Shown: positions 12,834 to 23,556 of the stretch, piece by piece
Layout of the letters: each line of letters opens with the position of its first letter
Position numbering within the stretch: the first letter of the stretch is position 1
Assembly: GCF_036669915.1 (NCBI RefSeq)
Contig: NC_089321.1
Span: forward strand, 7,420,163-7,484,162
Direction: 5' to 3'
Source: Pocillopora verrucosa
Lineage: Eukaryota > Cnidaria > Anthozoa > Scleractinia > Pocilloporidae
DNA length: 64,000 nt
Program-made: the position numbers and the translations under genes
The notes under the pieces: generated by a model
Told to the model about the DNA's origin: nothing
Database searches by the model: none
The model's input: only the letters and a program-made list of their open reading frames with translations

Positions 12834-12839
12834 AATAAA
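12834..12839 (+). terminator. candidate polyadenylation signal of the kinase gene
   Basis: AATAAA lies about 420 bp after the stop codon at 12415, within AT-rich 3' UTR-like sequence. It is the first good hexamer I see downstream. The true cleavage site is not determined. Confidence 0.4.
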
Positions 12840-13332
12840 CACACCGTAATAGCTATCTGAGACTGTTTTGTGGCGATACCAAGTTCTAATGTTAACCCAG
12901 TTGCTTATTCCTTGTGGATGTGATATTTACAGCTATTGAGGAATCTGTTCTTAAGATCCATAATTGAGAATTTGAAACAGTAGATACTAATTGTGATGTA
13001 GCGATCATGAACACTGAGGGGCCAAACTGTGAAAGAGATCATGCAATTTCAACTTTATTTGGAATATTGAGTTAATGGTGTTAAACCAGACGTTAGAGGT
13101 GAGAAGGAAAGAGAAACAGAATAACTTGGGAGAGAAAAAAGAAGTGAAATTATATGTAAATTATTTCTCACTTATCAGCACTTTTACTTGCGCTCTCCTT
13201 CCAACTCTCATTTTTTCAAAGGTTTGTGACACGAGAATTACAACTATGCTTCACAAATCGCTGTAGCATTTTACAATCAAGTCGACTGTTAGATGTCAAA
13301 TTAACTCCAAAATCGTCAACGGATGGTATAGT

Positions 13333-14532
13333 CTATAGAGTTGTAGCACGCCTTTCCACAGCGCGAGTGTTCTCTGGTCGGATTTGCACACCTTGAAAGG
13401 GGCGCCTTCTTCTAATGAAACCCTTAACTGCCTTCTTAAATTCAGAACTCCGAAAGCTGTACAAAACAGGGTTAATGGCTGAGTTAAGATAACCCAACAT
13501 AAGAAAGAAGGTAAGCAATTCAGGATGCTTTGCGATATCGATAGCACATTTCCGACACAGAATGTACGTGATGCTCAGAAATGAGTGAGGCAACCAACAG
13601 ACCACGAACGAGAAAACGATCAGAAATGTTGTCCTGGCTGCGCGAATGTTCCGTTGTTGTAATTTCCTGATGAGGATGGCTTCATGTCGCGATCGCATAG
13701 ATTCGACAGGTTGTTGTTCTGAGGTAGGTGAATTGGAGCTCTCTTGGACTGTACCAAGCCTTGCTGGGTTTTCAATACTTTCTGGTTTAGCTACTGAAAC
13801 ATTCCCTCTCTTTTCTTTCAATCTAGTCATGTGTTTAGTTTTTCCAGCTCGGCGGCCAGTTTTTGGAGGATGCGCCCGCTTGATTGCGACGCAGAACATT
13901 CTGCAGTTCAGGAAGGAAGCGATTATAACTGGTATCACAAAATTTATCATCGAACTTAAGACTGAATAAGTTAAAGAGAGGTTGAAATAACAGTATTCAT
14001 AATTAACACTTCTTGGAAGCCGTTTCCAGCCAAAGACTGGGGCGAGTGAAAAGAGCATGGAGTATACCCATAAACAGCAAACGACTATAGAGGCGCGCCT
14101 ACGAGTCATCAGCGGCGATGCCTTGTAGATGTCCAGGGGTTCTTGCAGCAATCGGTATCGATAAACTGTCAAAGCCAACAAGCTTAGAATGGACGTGGGT
14201 ACAGCCATTAAGTATGTTGTAGTCCATACGTTGCACATGATTTCACCATGTATCCAGCGCTGGAATGAAATGATCAGCTCCAAGTCAAACGGCATCACCA
14301 GACAAGCTGTTATCAGATCAGAAGCTGCCAGGGAGAGTATGAAGCACGAGTTGATGGATTGCCGCAGGGATCTGGTGTTGAGTATGACTACACAGACTGT
14401 GATATTTCCCAAGAGGGAAGCGATGATGATGATGGCGTAAAATATGGAATATGAGACCATAACTGGTGAGACACCATGATTGTAAATGGTAGGTGAGGCG
14501 GTCGAGTTAGTCGCATTTTCTGACTCATTCAT
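13333..14532 (-). CDS. orphan class A (rhodopsin-family) GPCR, copy 1
   Basis: An intronless coding exon of 399 aa. Two N-glycosylation sites (NAT, NST) open the protein. TM1 carries GN at residues 42-43, TM2 has LAASD, and TM3 begins at a Cys in CNVW and ends YRY, so the DRY aspartate is Tyr while Arg is kept. TM6 has CWLPH and TM7 NPVLY (Asn at about 354). The usual amine-receptor Asp of TM3 is Tyr, so a classical monoamine ligand is unlikely. The third loop is long and basic. I chose the ATG at 14532 because a splice acceptor (TTTTGCAG) lies 30 bp upstream, inside the longer open frame; the 42 residues before it are intronic. Paralogous to the receptor at 21434-22645. Ligand unknown. Confidence 0.9.
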   Translation of the reverse strand: MNESENATNSTASPTIYNHGVSPVMVSYSIFYAIIIIASLLGNITVCVVILNTRSLRQSINSCFILSLAASDLITACLVMPFDLELIISFQRWIHGEIMCNVWTTTYLMAVPTSILSLLALTVYRYRLLQEPLDIYKASPLMTRRRASIVVCCLWVYSMLFSLAPVFGWKRLPRSVNYEYCYFNLSLTYSVLSSMINFVIPVIIASFLNCRMFCVAIKRAHPPKTGRRAGKTKHMTRLKEKRGNVSVAKPESIENPARLGTVQESSNSPTSEQQPVESMRSRHEAILIRKLQQRNIRAARTTFLIVFSFVVCWLPHSFLSITYILCRKCAIDIAKHPELLTFFLMLGYLNSAINPVLYSFRSSEFKKAVKGFIRRRRPFQGVQIRPENTRAVERRATTL

Positions 14533-15771
14533 GGCGGACAACAACCTTTCTTCCTTGCTAGGCCTGCAAAAGTGAAAAGAGTAGGAGACATGCTGGCTAA
14601 ACATGTGACAACTACAAATATGTATACATGTACTAACATCCAAAATTAAATGTTGCATACATAAAACGGGGAATATTTTTTTGTTTTTCTGTCGTGTTTT
14701 CGCTTACAGTTTTCATCTCTTGAACATTTGATAATAAACTAAGCCATCCTTTTAGAATAAGTTCAAAATGCATTTTCAACTGATGATAAGCAAGTTTTGG
14801 ATGAGGTTGAGTATGATTTCATGAATCATAAACAGATAACGCAGACAGGAGGTTGCATAATTCATGATAACATGCGAAAACCGAATTCAAGAATTGTTTT
14901 ATTATACATTTTCAAACGGTCTGCAAGAGAAAACACTTCCCTTAGAGTCTGAAAAAGGTTGCGAACACTACACGGTCGTAGGGCTTGAAAACTAGGCAGA
15001 CTTTGAACTCGAACCCAATATATGTGCTGCAGATATTGGGTTATGATGTCAACTTCACACGCTATTGAATATTGCAATTGATTGTATGCTCTCGACCAAT
15101 TAGAGTTTTCGTAATAAGTCAATTGTATAATAATGTTATTTGGTAATCAATAACGATCTCAGATGAAAGTTTAAAATAGGCTATCGAAGTGATGCAGATT
15201 TTCAAAAAGATGGGATATTCTGAAGACTGAAATTTTGCAACTCAAAAACTGACTTTGTTTAATGCGAGCGGTGTATTTGACTGAGCTTGTTTATTTGCCG
15301 AATTTTCTTGAAAGTTATGAAACCCATAATTTAAAACAATCGCCTTAATCCTGTCTGATCGTTTCGGAAACAATAGTTGTTTGAAGTAGTATTTTATCGT
15401 GTGCAGCGTCAATATGTCGCTACGAAATTGCTGCGAGAAAACAGATGACAGCTATTGGGGTATTTAACTAAGGTAATTTGTAATTTTTGCGCAATACTAT
15501 GGTAATGCAGAAAGGCATTCCCAGGCCTTTTTCCATGAGCTCACCAGCAGGTGAAAATGGAATAAAAGATCAATTTAGACCATAAAAAAGCTTTTTTTTA
15601 CATCCATTTAGTTTTCCTCAAAATAATTCTTCAGCACTAATTTACCTCATACGAACATGCTTACTATCTAAAGAGATTTATCACTACAAGAGGAGAGATA
15701 TCTTATCGGATGATACTTAGATTTTGACGAATAATATTCTTGTTATTAACAGTTCTCGATCGTTTCATAAA

Positions 15772-15982
15772 TTAACCCTTTCACTCCCAAGATCTAATTA
15801 GTAATTCTCCTTACTATCTGCCATACAATTCTTATGATGTTAGTTCAGAGAATTTGGTATTGGATCAACTAATAATCCCATGATTGATATTCTTCTCTAT
15901 TCTCATTACCTACCTGCTTGATATTGTATTGACATTGTTAGGAGAAATTCTGTCTTGGTCACTTGTGGGAGTGAAAGGGTTA
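15772..15982 (+). repeat. MITE, AACCCTTTCACTCCC family
   Basis: Starts TTAACCCTTTCACTCCCA and ends GGGAGTGAAAGGGTTAA, a clean terminal inverted repeat of about 17 bp. It is the best-preserved member of the family in this window; compare 1600-1757 and 45427-45637. Non-coding; it lies in the inferred 5' intron of the copy 1 GPCR. Confidence 0.8.
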
Positions 15983-16714
15983 AGTATACAAAGAAGATGT
16001 TTACAAGGCATTAGGAAAGGCAAATAGTCTGTTCGTTTAGAAATAAAAGTCTCGCAAATCGGTTTTTTTTTCACTATTTCTTCCCGACTGAGCCCCCAAT
16101 ACTTTTTGTAAACTGTTTTGAAATTTTGAATTTTACTAGACATACTCATGGCATACTGTAGGGAAACGCACCGTTTTTTTTGTTTTGTTTTTTTTGTTTT
16201 TGTTTTTGTTTTTTTGCGAAAAAGCAGGTAAGAATGTGATAGGTACTAGGACTAAAAGCTCTTCTGAAGCGTTTTTTTATCATGATTTCCAGGCGTCGTG
16301 ACTTTTACTGTCTTCGAGGAGCTAGCGAAAGACGGTTCTAGGTTCCATTTCTCATATAAAACTATAGTCAATGATCTAAAATTGTTGCGGGTTCGTTGGC
16401 TCGTTCTCGACAAATCGCTGATGCTAGCAATGAACATTTCAGCCCCTAAAAGTCAGCCATCCTGAGACCTTTAATGGCCACTGGACGTTTTAATAGGTTG
16501 TTATAATATTCAATACTCATGCAACATGAAAAAAGACGAATTTGCCGTTTCTTGATGATAATATAACCAACTTCAGAAATGTTTATGATTGAAATTCGAC
16601 CACTACCTAGTACCTCGATAACAAAATCACCCTCTGAGATTACCTCTATGGCTGACTAGTAAGCCAACTGTGTCACGCTCGAACTCGGGAACTGTTTAAT
16701 CTTCTTGACCATAC

Positions 16715-16800
16715 CTGTCTTTAATGTCCTTGGGATCTCAGAGTGGCCTGGCTTACTAAATGATGAATTTTCACTCTCTCATCGGCCTTTTACAAGCGAG
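16715..16800 (-). other. candidate non-coding first exon of GPCR copy 1
   Basis: On the minus strand this stretch ends GACAG followed by GTATGG, a plausible donor. It is clearly related to 19223-19290, which also ends GACAG|GTATG. Both lie upstream of a GPCR coding exon or its remnant, so I read them as duplicated 5' UTR exons. The outer boundary is a guess. Confidence 0.45.
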
Positions 16801-16974
16801 GCTAATTTCCCATAACGATCAATTTACAATGTCACCCATGTATGCAAAATTTCAGCACGTGTATTAGTTAAGGACGCATCAATTAATCCCAAACAAAGCA
16901 GAAAGTTGAAATTGAGTGCGGAATTGATCTACAGGGGAGTCACGAAAGCATAACCAAACAAAATAGCGGACAAA

Positions 16975-17110
16975 TTAGGTGAAAGCATGGAAAATGTGAT
17001 TATAATTGGTGAAACACCAAAACTGTGAATGGCAGGTGAGGCAGTCGAGTTAGTCACATTTTCTGACTCATTCATGGTGAACAAGAACCTTTCTTCCTTG
17101 CAAGGCCCAT
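16975..17110 (-). pseudogene. truncated GPCR 5' copy (pseudogene fragment)
   Basis: The ATG at 17075 opens MNESENVTNSTASPAI, nearly the same as copy 1. Likeness stops after about 25-30 codons, before TM1 is complete, and the frame then runs into unrelated sequence. The splice acceptor before the ATG is also damaged: the CAG of copy 1 reads CATG here. The flanking upstream sequence (to about 17240) resembles the copy 1 intron. Confidence 0.8.
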
Positions 17111-17289
17111 GAAAATGGAAAACGTAGGGGAAATCGCTGGCTGTGACAATTACAAATATGCATACATGTACCAGCATTAAGTGACTAAGCCATTATTTTA
17201 CAGAAAGTTTAAAATGCATTCGTCAACTGATACTGTCAACTGGAAATCAAGAACGATCTATTGCAGTGATGCAAATCGTGAATGGCAGG

Positions 17290-17365
17290 CTAAGCAGTCG
17301 AGTTAATCGCATTTTCTGACTCACTCATGGCGAACAAGAACCTTTTTTCTTTGCTAAGCCTGCAA
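17290..17365 (-). pseudogene. second GPCR 5' remnant with premature stop
   Basis: The ATG at 17328 opens MSESENAINSTA and meets TAG at 17290-17292. The upstream acceptor (TTTTTGCAG) is preserved. It lies about 250 bp from the first remnant, so the 5' coding part was copied twice, and both copies are dead. Confidence 0.75.
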
Positions 17366-17940
17366 AAATGAAAACGGAGGGGGGTATTGCTATATGTATC
17401 TCATTAGCATCTGATTAGCTCGAAAAATCGATTAATGTTGTTCGAAACGCAATGTTTTTCGTTCTGTAATGATAATTGCATCAACACTTCTGATATCTTA
17501 ATCAAATTTTGTTAGTAACTAAACCGTCCTTTTCAAATCAGTTTGAAATGCATTTGCAAACTGACAATGTCTCCGGGCATTTTAGAAAGAACTCAGATGA
17601 AGACTCGTTACCGACTGTCACTGGGATGAAATATAATAATTGATTCGATAAGATATTCTGAATTTTTTTTTTTTAATTGACTTTGCTCAATATGCGTGGT
17701 GCTTTTGACTGCGCTGACTTGTCTGCAGAATACCATTAAAAAAGGAAAAAAACTTAAGCGAAAAACGACCCCGCTCGTAGAGTACTCTATCTCCTGTCAA
17801 TTTGTGTTTCAGATAAAAGCTGTTGTTGAACTCCAAATGAAGGTAATTCGTAATTTCCGACCTTTACACATTACAGCAAAACATTCTCAGGTTAGACAAG
17901 GTTTGTTGCTAATCTGGTTTAAAAATTTAATGAATGTAAC

Positions 17941-18349
17941 CTAGAAGGTACAATTCATAGACCCAACGTTTCGATACTCCTGTCTTGTGCCTTCATCAGA
18001 GGTGATCTAAACGCTGCAACAAGAGGTCTTTCAATATGTTCACTAATTAGCTGCCCTTATTTCTGACAGGGTGTAAATAGGCGTCAGGAAGTAAGCCGCC
18101 ATCATCACGATTTAAAGGAGCGTGGGCGGAGTTCATATGCTAGGCTTTCAAACAAAGGCGCCTGTGGTAACGTTGATAAGAGGTGATAATTTTGGAATTA
18201 TCCCACCCAATTGTATGAATAGTCAGGCATGTGTGCTCCAACAGAGCTGAATTTTCTTTTTTGCAAAAGAAGACCGCTTTTTGATGCTCTCTCAAACGCG
18301 TACCAAACTGACGTTTGGTCTTTCCTATACCATATACTCTATACTCCAT
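17941..18349 (-). mobile_element. Penelope-like retroelement 3' end (GIY-YIG region), decayed
   Basis: The minus-strand frame reads YGIGKTKRQFGTRLREHQKA, then SALLEH and WDNSK. This is the pattern of the endonuclease tail of Penelope-like elements. After LCLKA a TAG stands where such elements usually read Trp, and the frame continues HMNSAHAPLNRDDGGLLPDA to a natural stop at 18047. The tail holds CTGATGA and GAAAC boxes 20 nt apart on the minus strand. The copy is truncated at its 5' end and inactive. Confidence 0.7.
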
Positions 18350-18789
18350 ATACTATATACTCGTGATCACAGTCATTTCACGGAAAGAACTCAAAAGAAC
18401 GCTTCAAAATTTATTCATTATTTCCTTTAAATTAACATTCTCTGTGAACCAGGAGAAAGATGTTCCTTGATAATGGTCATACAGCGCAGAATTATATTGT
18501 TTTCATTATCAAATCTTGATCATTTTATCAAATATCTTTCAAAGGATTAGGAATGGCGAATATTCTGTTCCAAAAATAACGTTCTGGCAGATTCATGTTT
18601 GACCAGTTCCTCCCGTCAGTCTCGGTTATATCCGCGTAATCTCTGTAACTATTTTGAGGTTTAAAATGTTTTAGTGACTTAGCCTCGAGGTCAGCTTTAA
18701 TTTTTACTAAGCCAGACATCCATACGACCGACGCACTGAGCGGAAACGAACTGTTAGTTTTTACTGAATGAGCAAGCAAGAAAACAGTA

Positions 18790-18990
18790 GGCCCCGAGAC
18801 CTTCGCCCTAAGAAGGGCTAACGCTCGTCACATCAGTTTTAGAGGGCAATTCACATTATCAACTCAGTTAATAGAACCAAGTAGTCTCTGGCTCGTTTGC
18901 TGGAATAAAACTATTGTAGACATCTCGAGAAAGCTAACTCTGCTCTCCGCCCTTCGTCCTTACAAGTCAACTATTCTGAAAGCTAAAATG
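18790..18990 (+). repeat. dispersed repeat with GGGCTAACGCTCG core
   Basis: Contains AAGGGCTAACGCTCG, then AATTCACATTATCAACTCAG and a CTCGAGAAAGCTAAC tail. The middle part is shared with 5594-5830 and 6840-6985. No open frame. It looks like the tail of a retroelement. Confidence 0.5.
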
Positions 18991-19222
18991 GTCTCTGGAT
19001 GATAAGGTCGTCATTTGTTTTAAGGCAAAATATGAAAAAGAAGATGGTAATTTCGAGGCGAAAATCAACTTCGAAATTGAGTGGTTTATCATTGTCATCA
19101 GAGCACTGCCTTGCACCTCGGCCGGAAACAAAATCACCATTTGTTGCTAACTATAGTAACTCAAAGTGTGTCACCCTCGCATTTCTGGAAATGAATTGGA
19201 AGACAAAGTTTTTGGATCATAC

Positions 19223-19290
19223 CTGTCTTTTAGAAAGTTCTTAGGATCTCAATAGAGAGTCTTGATTACTGTTTGACTTTCTCATGGCAT
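19223..19290 (-). other. duplicated GPCR first-exon candidate
   Basis: On the minus strand it ends AAAAGACAG followed by GTATGATCC, matching the donor-proximal sequence at 16715. It lies upstream of the two dead GPCR 5' copies near 17 kb, so it is probably an orphaned promoter/5' UTR exon left by a tandem duplication. It could serve another transcript. Confidence 0.4.
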
Positions 19291-19571
19291 GTCTCTAACA
19301 CGGGGGCAAGTTTCAGATGACTTTAAATTTAATCAAGATGTTTAGACGTCATCGCCCAGAGTAAATTTTCCATGCTAATCGATTGATAAAGTCATTCGCA
19401 GTTCACTCTACCACTTGATACAACTGATGTCCATTTTTTGTCAGCAAACACTGATAATGATCTTGAAATATTCTCAAGAAAAGAAACCGGCTGAATAAAT
19501 GGAAATTTATTTTTATCAAAACTTGAAAAGGTAAAAAACGGGCAGCTCTGAAAACGTTTTTATGGGTTGGT

Positions 19572-19631
19572 TAATCAGTTGAACGCGTAACGTAATCAGT
19601 TGAACGCGTAACAATCAGTTGAACGCGGAAC
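19572..19631 (+). repeat. short tandem repeat, three copies of AATCAGTTGAACGCG
   Basis: Three consecutive units AATCAGTTGAACGCGTAAC / AATCAGTTGAACGCGTAAC / AATCAGTTGAACGCGGAAC with a period near 20 bp. Directly visible; function unknown. Confidence 0.85.
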
Positions 19632-20044
19632 AATTTTGCACCCTGAAAAATGCCAGTTCGACATTTTTGCCTCATTGCAATGTGTGTGCGAGCGAAATAT
19701 TCGCAATTTGGCAGTGTTCCTTCGCCCCTGGTCTTCCTGTTTTGTTTACACGAGGAAACAAAAACCACGATGAGACATCTCTTGCTTGGAGGCAATAAAA
19801 ATATCAATTTTTGTTCAACGTGCATGTTTGATGTTTGTTCCGCCCACATCAGCTATGATTGGATACGCATATTAACGAACAATTTTACTGAGTTTTATTC
19901 AGGGACATCATACTTAGCGCAAAACCACAGTTATCGTAACGACCTATTAGAAGAAAGGGAATACCTTAAAGAACCAATGAGAACTCAAATCAAAAGCGGG
20001 GGAAAACATGGGTGACTAATTCGTGTTTAGTTTTAGCTTTGCAT

Positions 20045-21215
20045 GTGAGGGGTATCGAATGGTCCCATTCAATTAAAAAGTGCTCACAAAATTTGGCCTT
20101 TGCTCGAGTTGCTCGCAAAAATTACACGGGTGCTCGCTTGCTTGTGCTTGCAAAATTTTTGAAACTGCTCGCACGCTCGCATTTTCGTTAACATATGCTC
20201 GATTGCTCGAAATTTCGTTTATCCTGCTTTGTAGTTATTTTTTATACATAAATAATTATGTACTATGTTACATTATAATCTGATGCCAAACGGCGGCATG
20301 TGAAACCCGATTACTCAAAATAACATTAATAACAACCCTCGGTCGTTTGTGCTTCACCGGCTCAGGGAAATTCTTGAATGAAATGTTGTTTTAATTATTT
20401 CAATCAAAAACTAAAGGCCTAGCCAAACGAGGATACATGTCTAGAAACTATGTCTCCATGTCGCGCGGAAACACAAAATGTAAGAAGTCTCCTCGAAAGG
20501 CACTCGCGAAGGTAGAAAGTAATCTAGAGAAATACTACTATTACCAGTTCTATTTGACCTTCAGAGCTACCATTGGAGCTTTTCAGATCTGTACGGCTGT
20601 AATTGGTTAGATTCTAGAGGCCTCCAAATAAATAAAGCTTCATTGCGTTGAATCTTTTTCAGTCAATCAGCGGGAAACCAGTTTGCCGATCATCGAAACC
20701 AAAGCCCGAAATGCTTGTTAGACCGAATGTCACGTTATTTACATTTTATAAGAACCATATGACCGAAAAAAAAAAGAAAAACATACCTTCCATTTTAGCG
20801 TCGGGTTAGAAAGAGATGAAAAACTTTAGATCGCGGGCTTTGGATCTAATAGATCTCCTTGAGAGCTCTTGAAGTTCTTGAGCGCCCACCCTGACTGACT
20901 CACGTGAAGCTAAGTGACGTAATTTGGCATCAAGCAGGGCACAATTGGATAAGATGTATATACTGGGACTGGTTTAACCGCCTTAGCTTTGCACCTATTG
21001 TTGTGTTTTTCCGGCTAACGAAATATTTACGAAGTACTCGAAGTGCTTGCTGCTCGCCATCTGTATTTTACTAAAGGGCTCGCTGCTCGCCATCTTTATT
21101 TTCTTAAGTGCCCGCTGCTCGCAAGAAAGAATTGACAACTGCTCGTGCTCGCAAAAATAAACACACTGCTCGCATGCTCGAAAATGCTCGCAAAAGCCAC
21201 TCGATACCATTCGAT
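20045..21215. mobile_element. putative DNA element with clustered GCTCGC subterminal motifs
   Basis: Near the left side GTATCGAATGGT and near the right side ATACCATTCGAT form an inverted pair. Just inside each end the hexamer GCTCGC is repeated: 4 times in 20110-20185 and 7 times in 21045-21200, with many TGCTCG variants. Subterminal motif clusters are usual for binding sites of hAT-like and similar transposases. No transposase frame is visible, so a non-autonomous element is my reading. Confidence 0.4.
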
Positions 21216-21433
21216 TGGTTGAGAGAGTGAAGCAAGTTTTCTGAACCAATCACAGAACAAAGTAAACAAAACCGAATGCAATCTTAAATTACTTCTGACA
21301 TTTAATTGAAAATGGCTTAAATTTATTGTCAAGTTATGATTATTGAGCACTTAGGGTGATATTGACTTTTCAGAGATAAAAAGGTAACCTAGAAACTTGA
21401 TGACCATGATGACTGGCGGTCTCTGCTGTTTGA

Positions 21434-22645
21434 CTAGAGCCTAGTCTCCCGATCCACACTGGTGCTCTTTGTAATGCTCAATCGAGGGTGTGATAATTTT
21501 CTCCCCGAATGCTTATTCGATGAGGTAGACCTCTTCACGAGAAATATTTTGACAGCTTTCTGAAACTCTGGACTGCGAAAGCTGTATAAAATTGGATTCA
21601 AGGCCGAATTCAGATAACCCAACACGAGAAAAAAGCCCGTCACATACGTATAAATATTGTATGGGACATTGATGAAACACTGTTTGCAAATGCTAAACGT
21701 TATGCTACATAATGTGTGCGGAAACCAGCAGAATACGAAGGAAAAAACGATCAAAAAGGTTGTCTTAGCTGCGCGACTGTTGCGCTTTTGTAGTTTCTTA
21801 AGAAGGAAGTCTTCCTGTTGTGCAGATTGGTATAACACCCTATCATCAACAAGATGTGGTTTGTAGAGGTGTTTCGAAGGCTTGGATTTCAGTGGTGACT
21901 CGGTGTTTTCACGCTCATAGAGTGAACAGTTTTGAATCGCTGTACTGTAGCTTGAACTGTGTCGGTTTTTACCACAACGCTCATCGACCCTCAACGCTTT
22001 GCGGGAGAGCTTTAAAGCAAGGCAGAACATTCTGCAGTTTAGGATGGAAGCAGTCATAACTGGCGTCACAAAATTTATCATCGAGCTCAAGACTGAGTAA
22101 ATCCAAGAGACGTTGAAATGACAGTATCCATTAAAGACACTTGTTGGGTACGTTTTCCAGCCAAAGACCGGGACAAGTGAAAAGAGCATGGAGTATCCCC
22201 ATAAACAGCAGACGACTATTAAGGCGCGCCTGCGTGTGATTAGTGGTGATGATTTGTAGCTATCTAGAGGGTCTTGTAGGAGTCGGTATCGATAAACTGT
22301 CAGAGCTAACAAGCTTAGAATAGACGTTGGCACTGCCAGTAGGTAAGTTGTTGTCCAAACATTGCACATTACCTCACCATGTTGCCATTTGCCATTTGAA
22401 ATTAAACGTTCCAAGTCGAACGGTATCACCACACATGTTGTCGTCAGATCAGAAACTGCTAGCGAGAGGATGAAAAACGAGTTGACAGATCGCCGCAGGG
22501 ATCTGGTGCTGAGTATGACCACACATACTATGATGTTTCCTAGAAGTGAAGCGATGATTATAAAGACATACAATATGGCAGTTATGGCAATAAACTCAAG
22601 GTCACCTCTGCTAGTAACATTTCCTGTATGTTGTGAGTCATTCAT
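21434..22645 (-). CDS. orphan class A (rhodopsin-family) GPCR, copy 2
   Basis: A 403-aa intronless coding exon, paralogous to 13333-14532 through all seven helices: LLGN in TM1, LAVSDL in TM2, CNVWTTTYL and YRY in TM3, CWFPH in TM6, and NPILYSF in TM7. N-glycosylation sites NDS and NVT lie in the N-terminus. The third loop is Ser/Lys-rich and differs most from copy 1, which suggests different G-protein or arrestin coupling. The ATG at 22645 follows a 5' UTR stretch whose acceptor is TTTCAG after a long poly-T tract (the A-run at 22694-22716). As in copy 1, the TM3 amine-binding Asp is Tyr. Ligand unknown. Confidence 0.9.
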   Translation of the reverse strand: MNDSQHTGNVTSRGDLEFIAITAILYVFIIIASLLGNIIVCVVILSTRSLRRSVNSFFILSLAVSDLTTTCVVIPFDLERLISNGKWQHGEVMCNVWTTTYLLAVPTSILSLLALTVYRYRLLQDPLDSYKSSPLITRRRALIVVCCLWGYSMLFSLVPVFGWKTYPTSVFNGYCHFNVSWIYSVLSSMINFVTPVMTASILNCRMFCLALKLSRKALRVDERCGKNRHSSSYSTAIQNCSLYERENTESPLKSKPSKHLYKPHLVDDRVLYQSAQQEDFLLKKLQKRNSRAAKTTFLIVFSFVFCWFPHTLCSITFSICKQCFINVPYNIYTYVTGFFLVLGYLNSALNPILYSFRSPEFQKAVKIFLVKRSTSSNKHSGRKLSHPRLSITKSTSVDRETRL

Positions 22646-23556
22646 CTTGAATCCAAATGCAGTGCCCTTGAGCTAAGTATTTTTTAAGTTTCTGAAAAAA
22701 AAAAAAAAAAAAAATTTGTTCTTTAAGTATTGCTGTAGAAGTAGACACGTCAAAGGACCATTCGGGTCACGGAAAATGATGCTGCACAGGAGAACAGAAC
22801 GATCAGAAGGGGTTTTCTTTCTCTAAGTTTAACTTTCCTTTCGGATAAATTTGACGGGCAAAAAAGTGGTACATTAAAACTTAATAATAATAATACTAAT
22901 AATTATAATAATAACAATCAAATCTTATTGTGAGGTCTCTTGGGGTAATAGGGTTTGGTGAAGGTGTTTAAACTTGTTTCTATGTTCATTCTGGTATACA
23001 CCTTTGATTACGTCCTGACTTAAGCATTCAAACTCTGGAAAATCTTGATATTGAAACTCGTAAACCCATCGCGATCACGTTATACCCTTTGACGGCTAGC
23101 TGTTTAGTCCTATTCTTATGACGAAAACCGCATGTAGTACTTACTAAGGGCCTAGCTAGCGCAGGTAGTGACGGGCAATTACTCTTGGCACTTCTTGTCT
23201 CACTCAGAAAGCATCGCTTTCCGACCGTGCCACGAACGAAAAGGTTCGCCTGCTAGAGTCATTGAAGCTGATAGGGTTTCAAAAAACTCGTATAAACGCA
23301 ATCACATTTAACCTAAAGACGGTCGCTCTGCAATTATGGGGTTATTTCTTCGAGAAATAAAGTCAATGTAAATCCTTTGCTCCTTCTATAACATCATTCT
23401 TACTCTGTCTTCACAAAGGATGGCTTCGAAGCGGCGGATTCAGTTCCAGCTGCTTCACACTTTTTTTTTTTTTTTTTTTACAACATAATACTTACATTAA
23501 CTACATTAAGGTTCCTTTCACGGAACTCTCTACGTACATTGCGTACACTACTTACT

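Noticed and set aside
14533-14658. Longer N-terminus for GPCR copy 1 (441 aa)
   Set aside because: A splice acceptor lies inside this stretch, and the extra residues have no signal-peptide or domain likeness; the paralogous copies start at the same MN-type start.
19650-20015. 121-residue open frame as a gene
   Set aside because: No recognisable domain, no splice support, and it borders repeat-rich DNA.
22694-22716. Poly-A run as the tail of a retroposed copy
   Set aside because: On the minus strand it is the polypyrimidine tract before the 5' UTR acceptor of GPCR copy 2.
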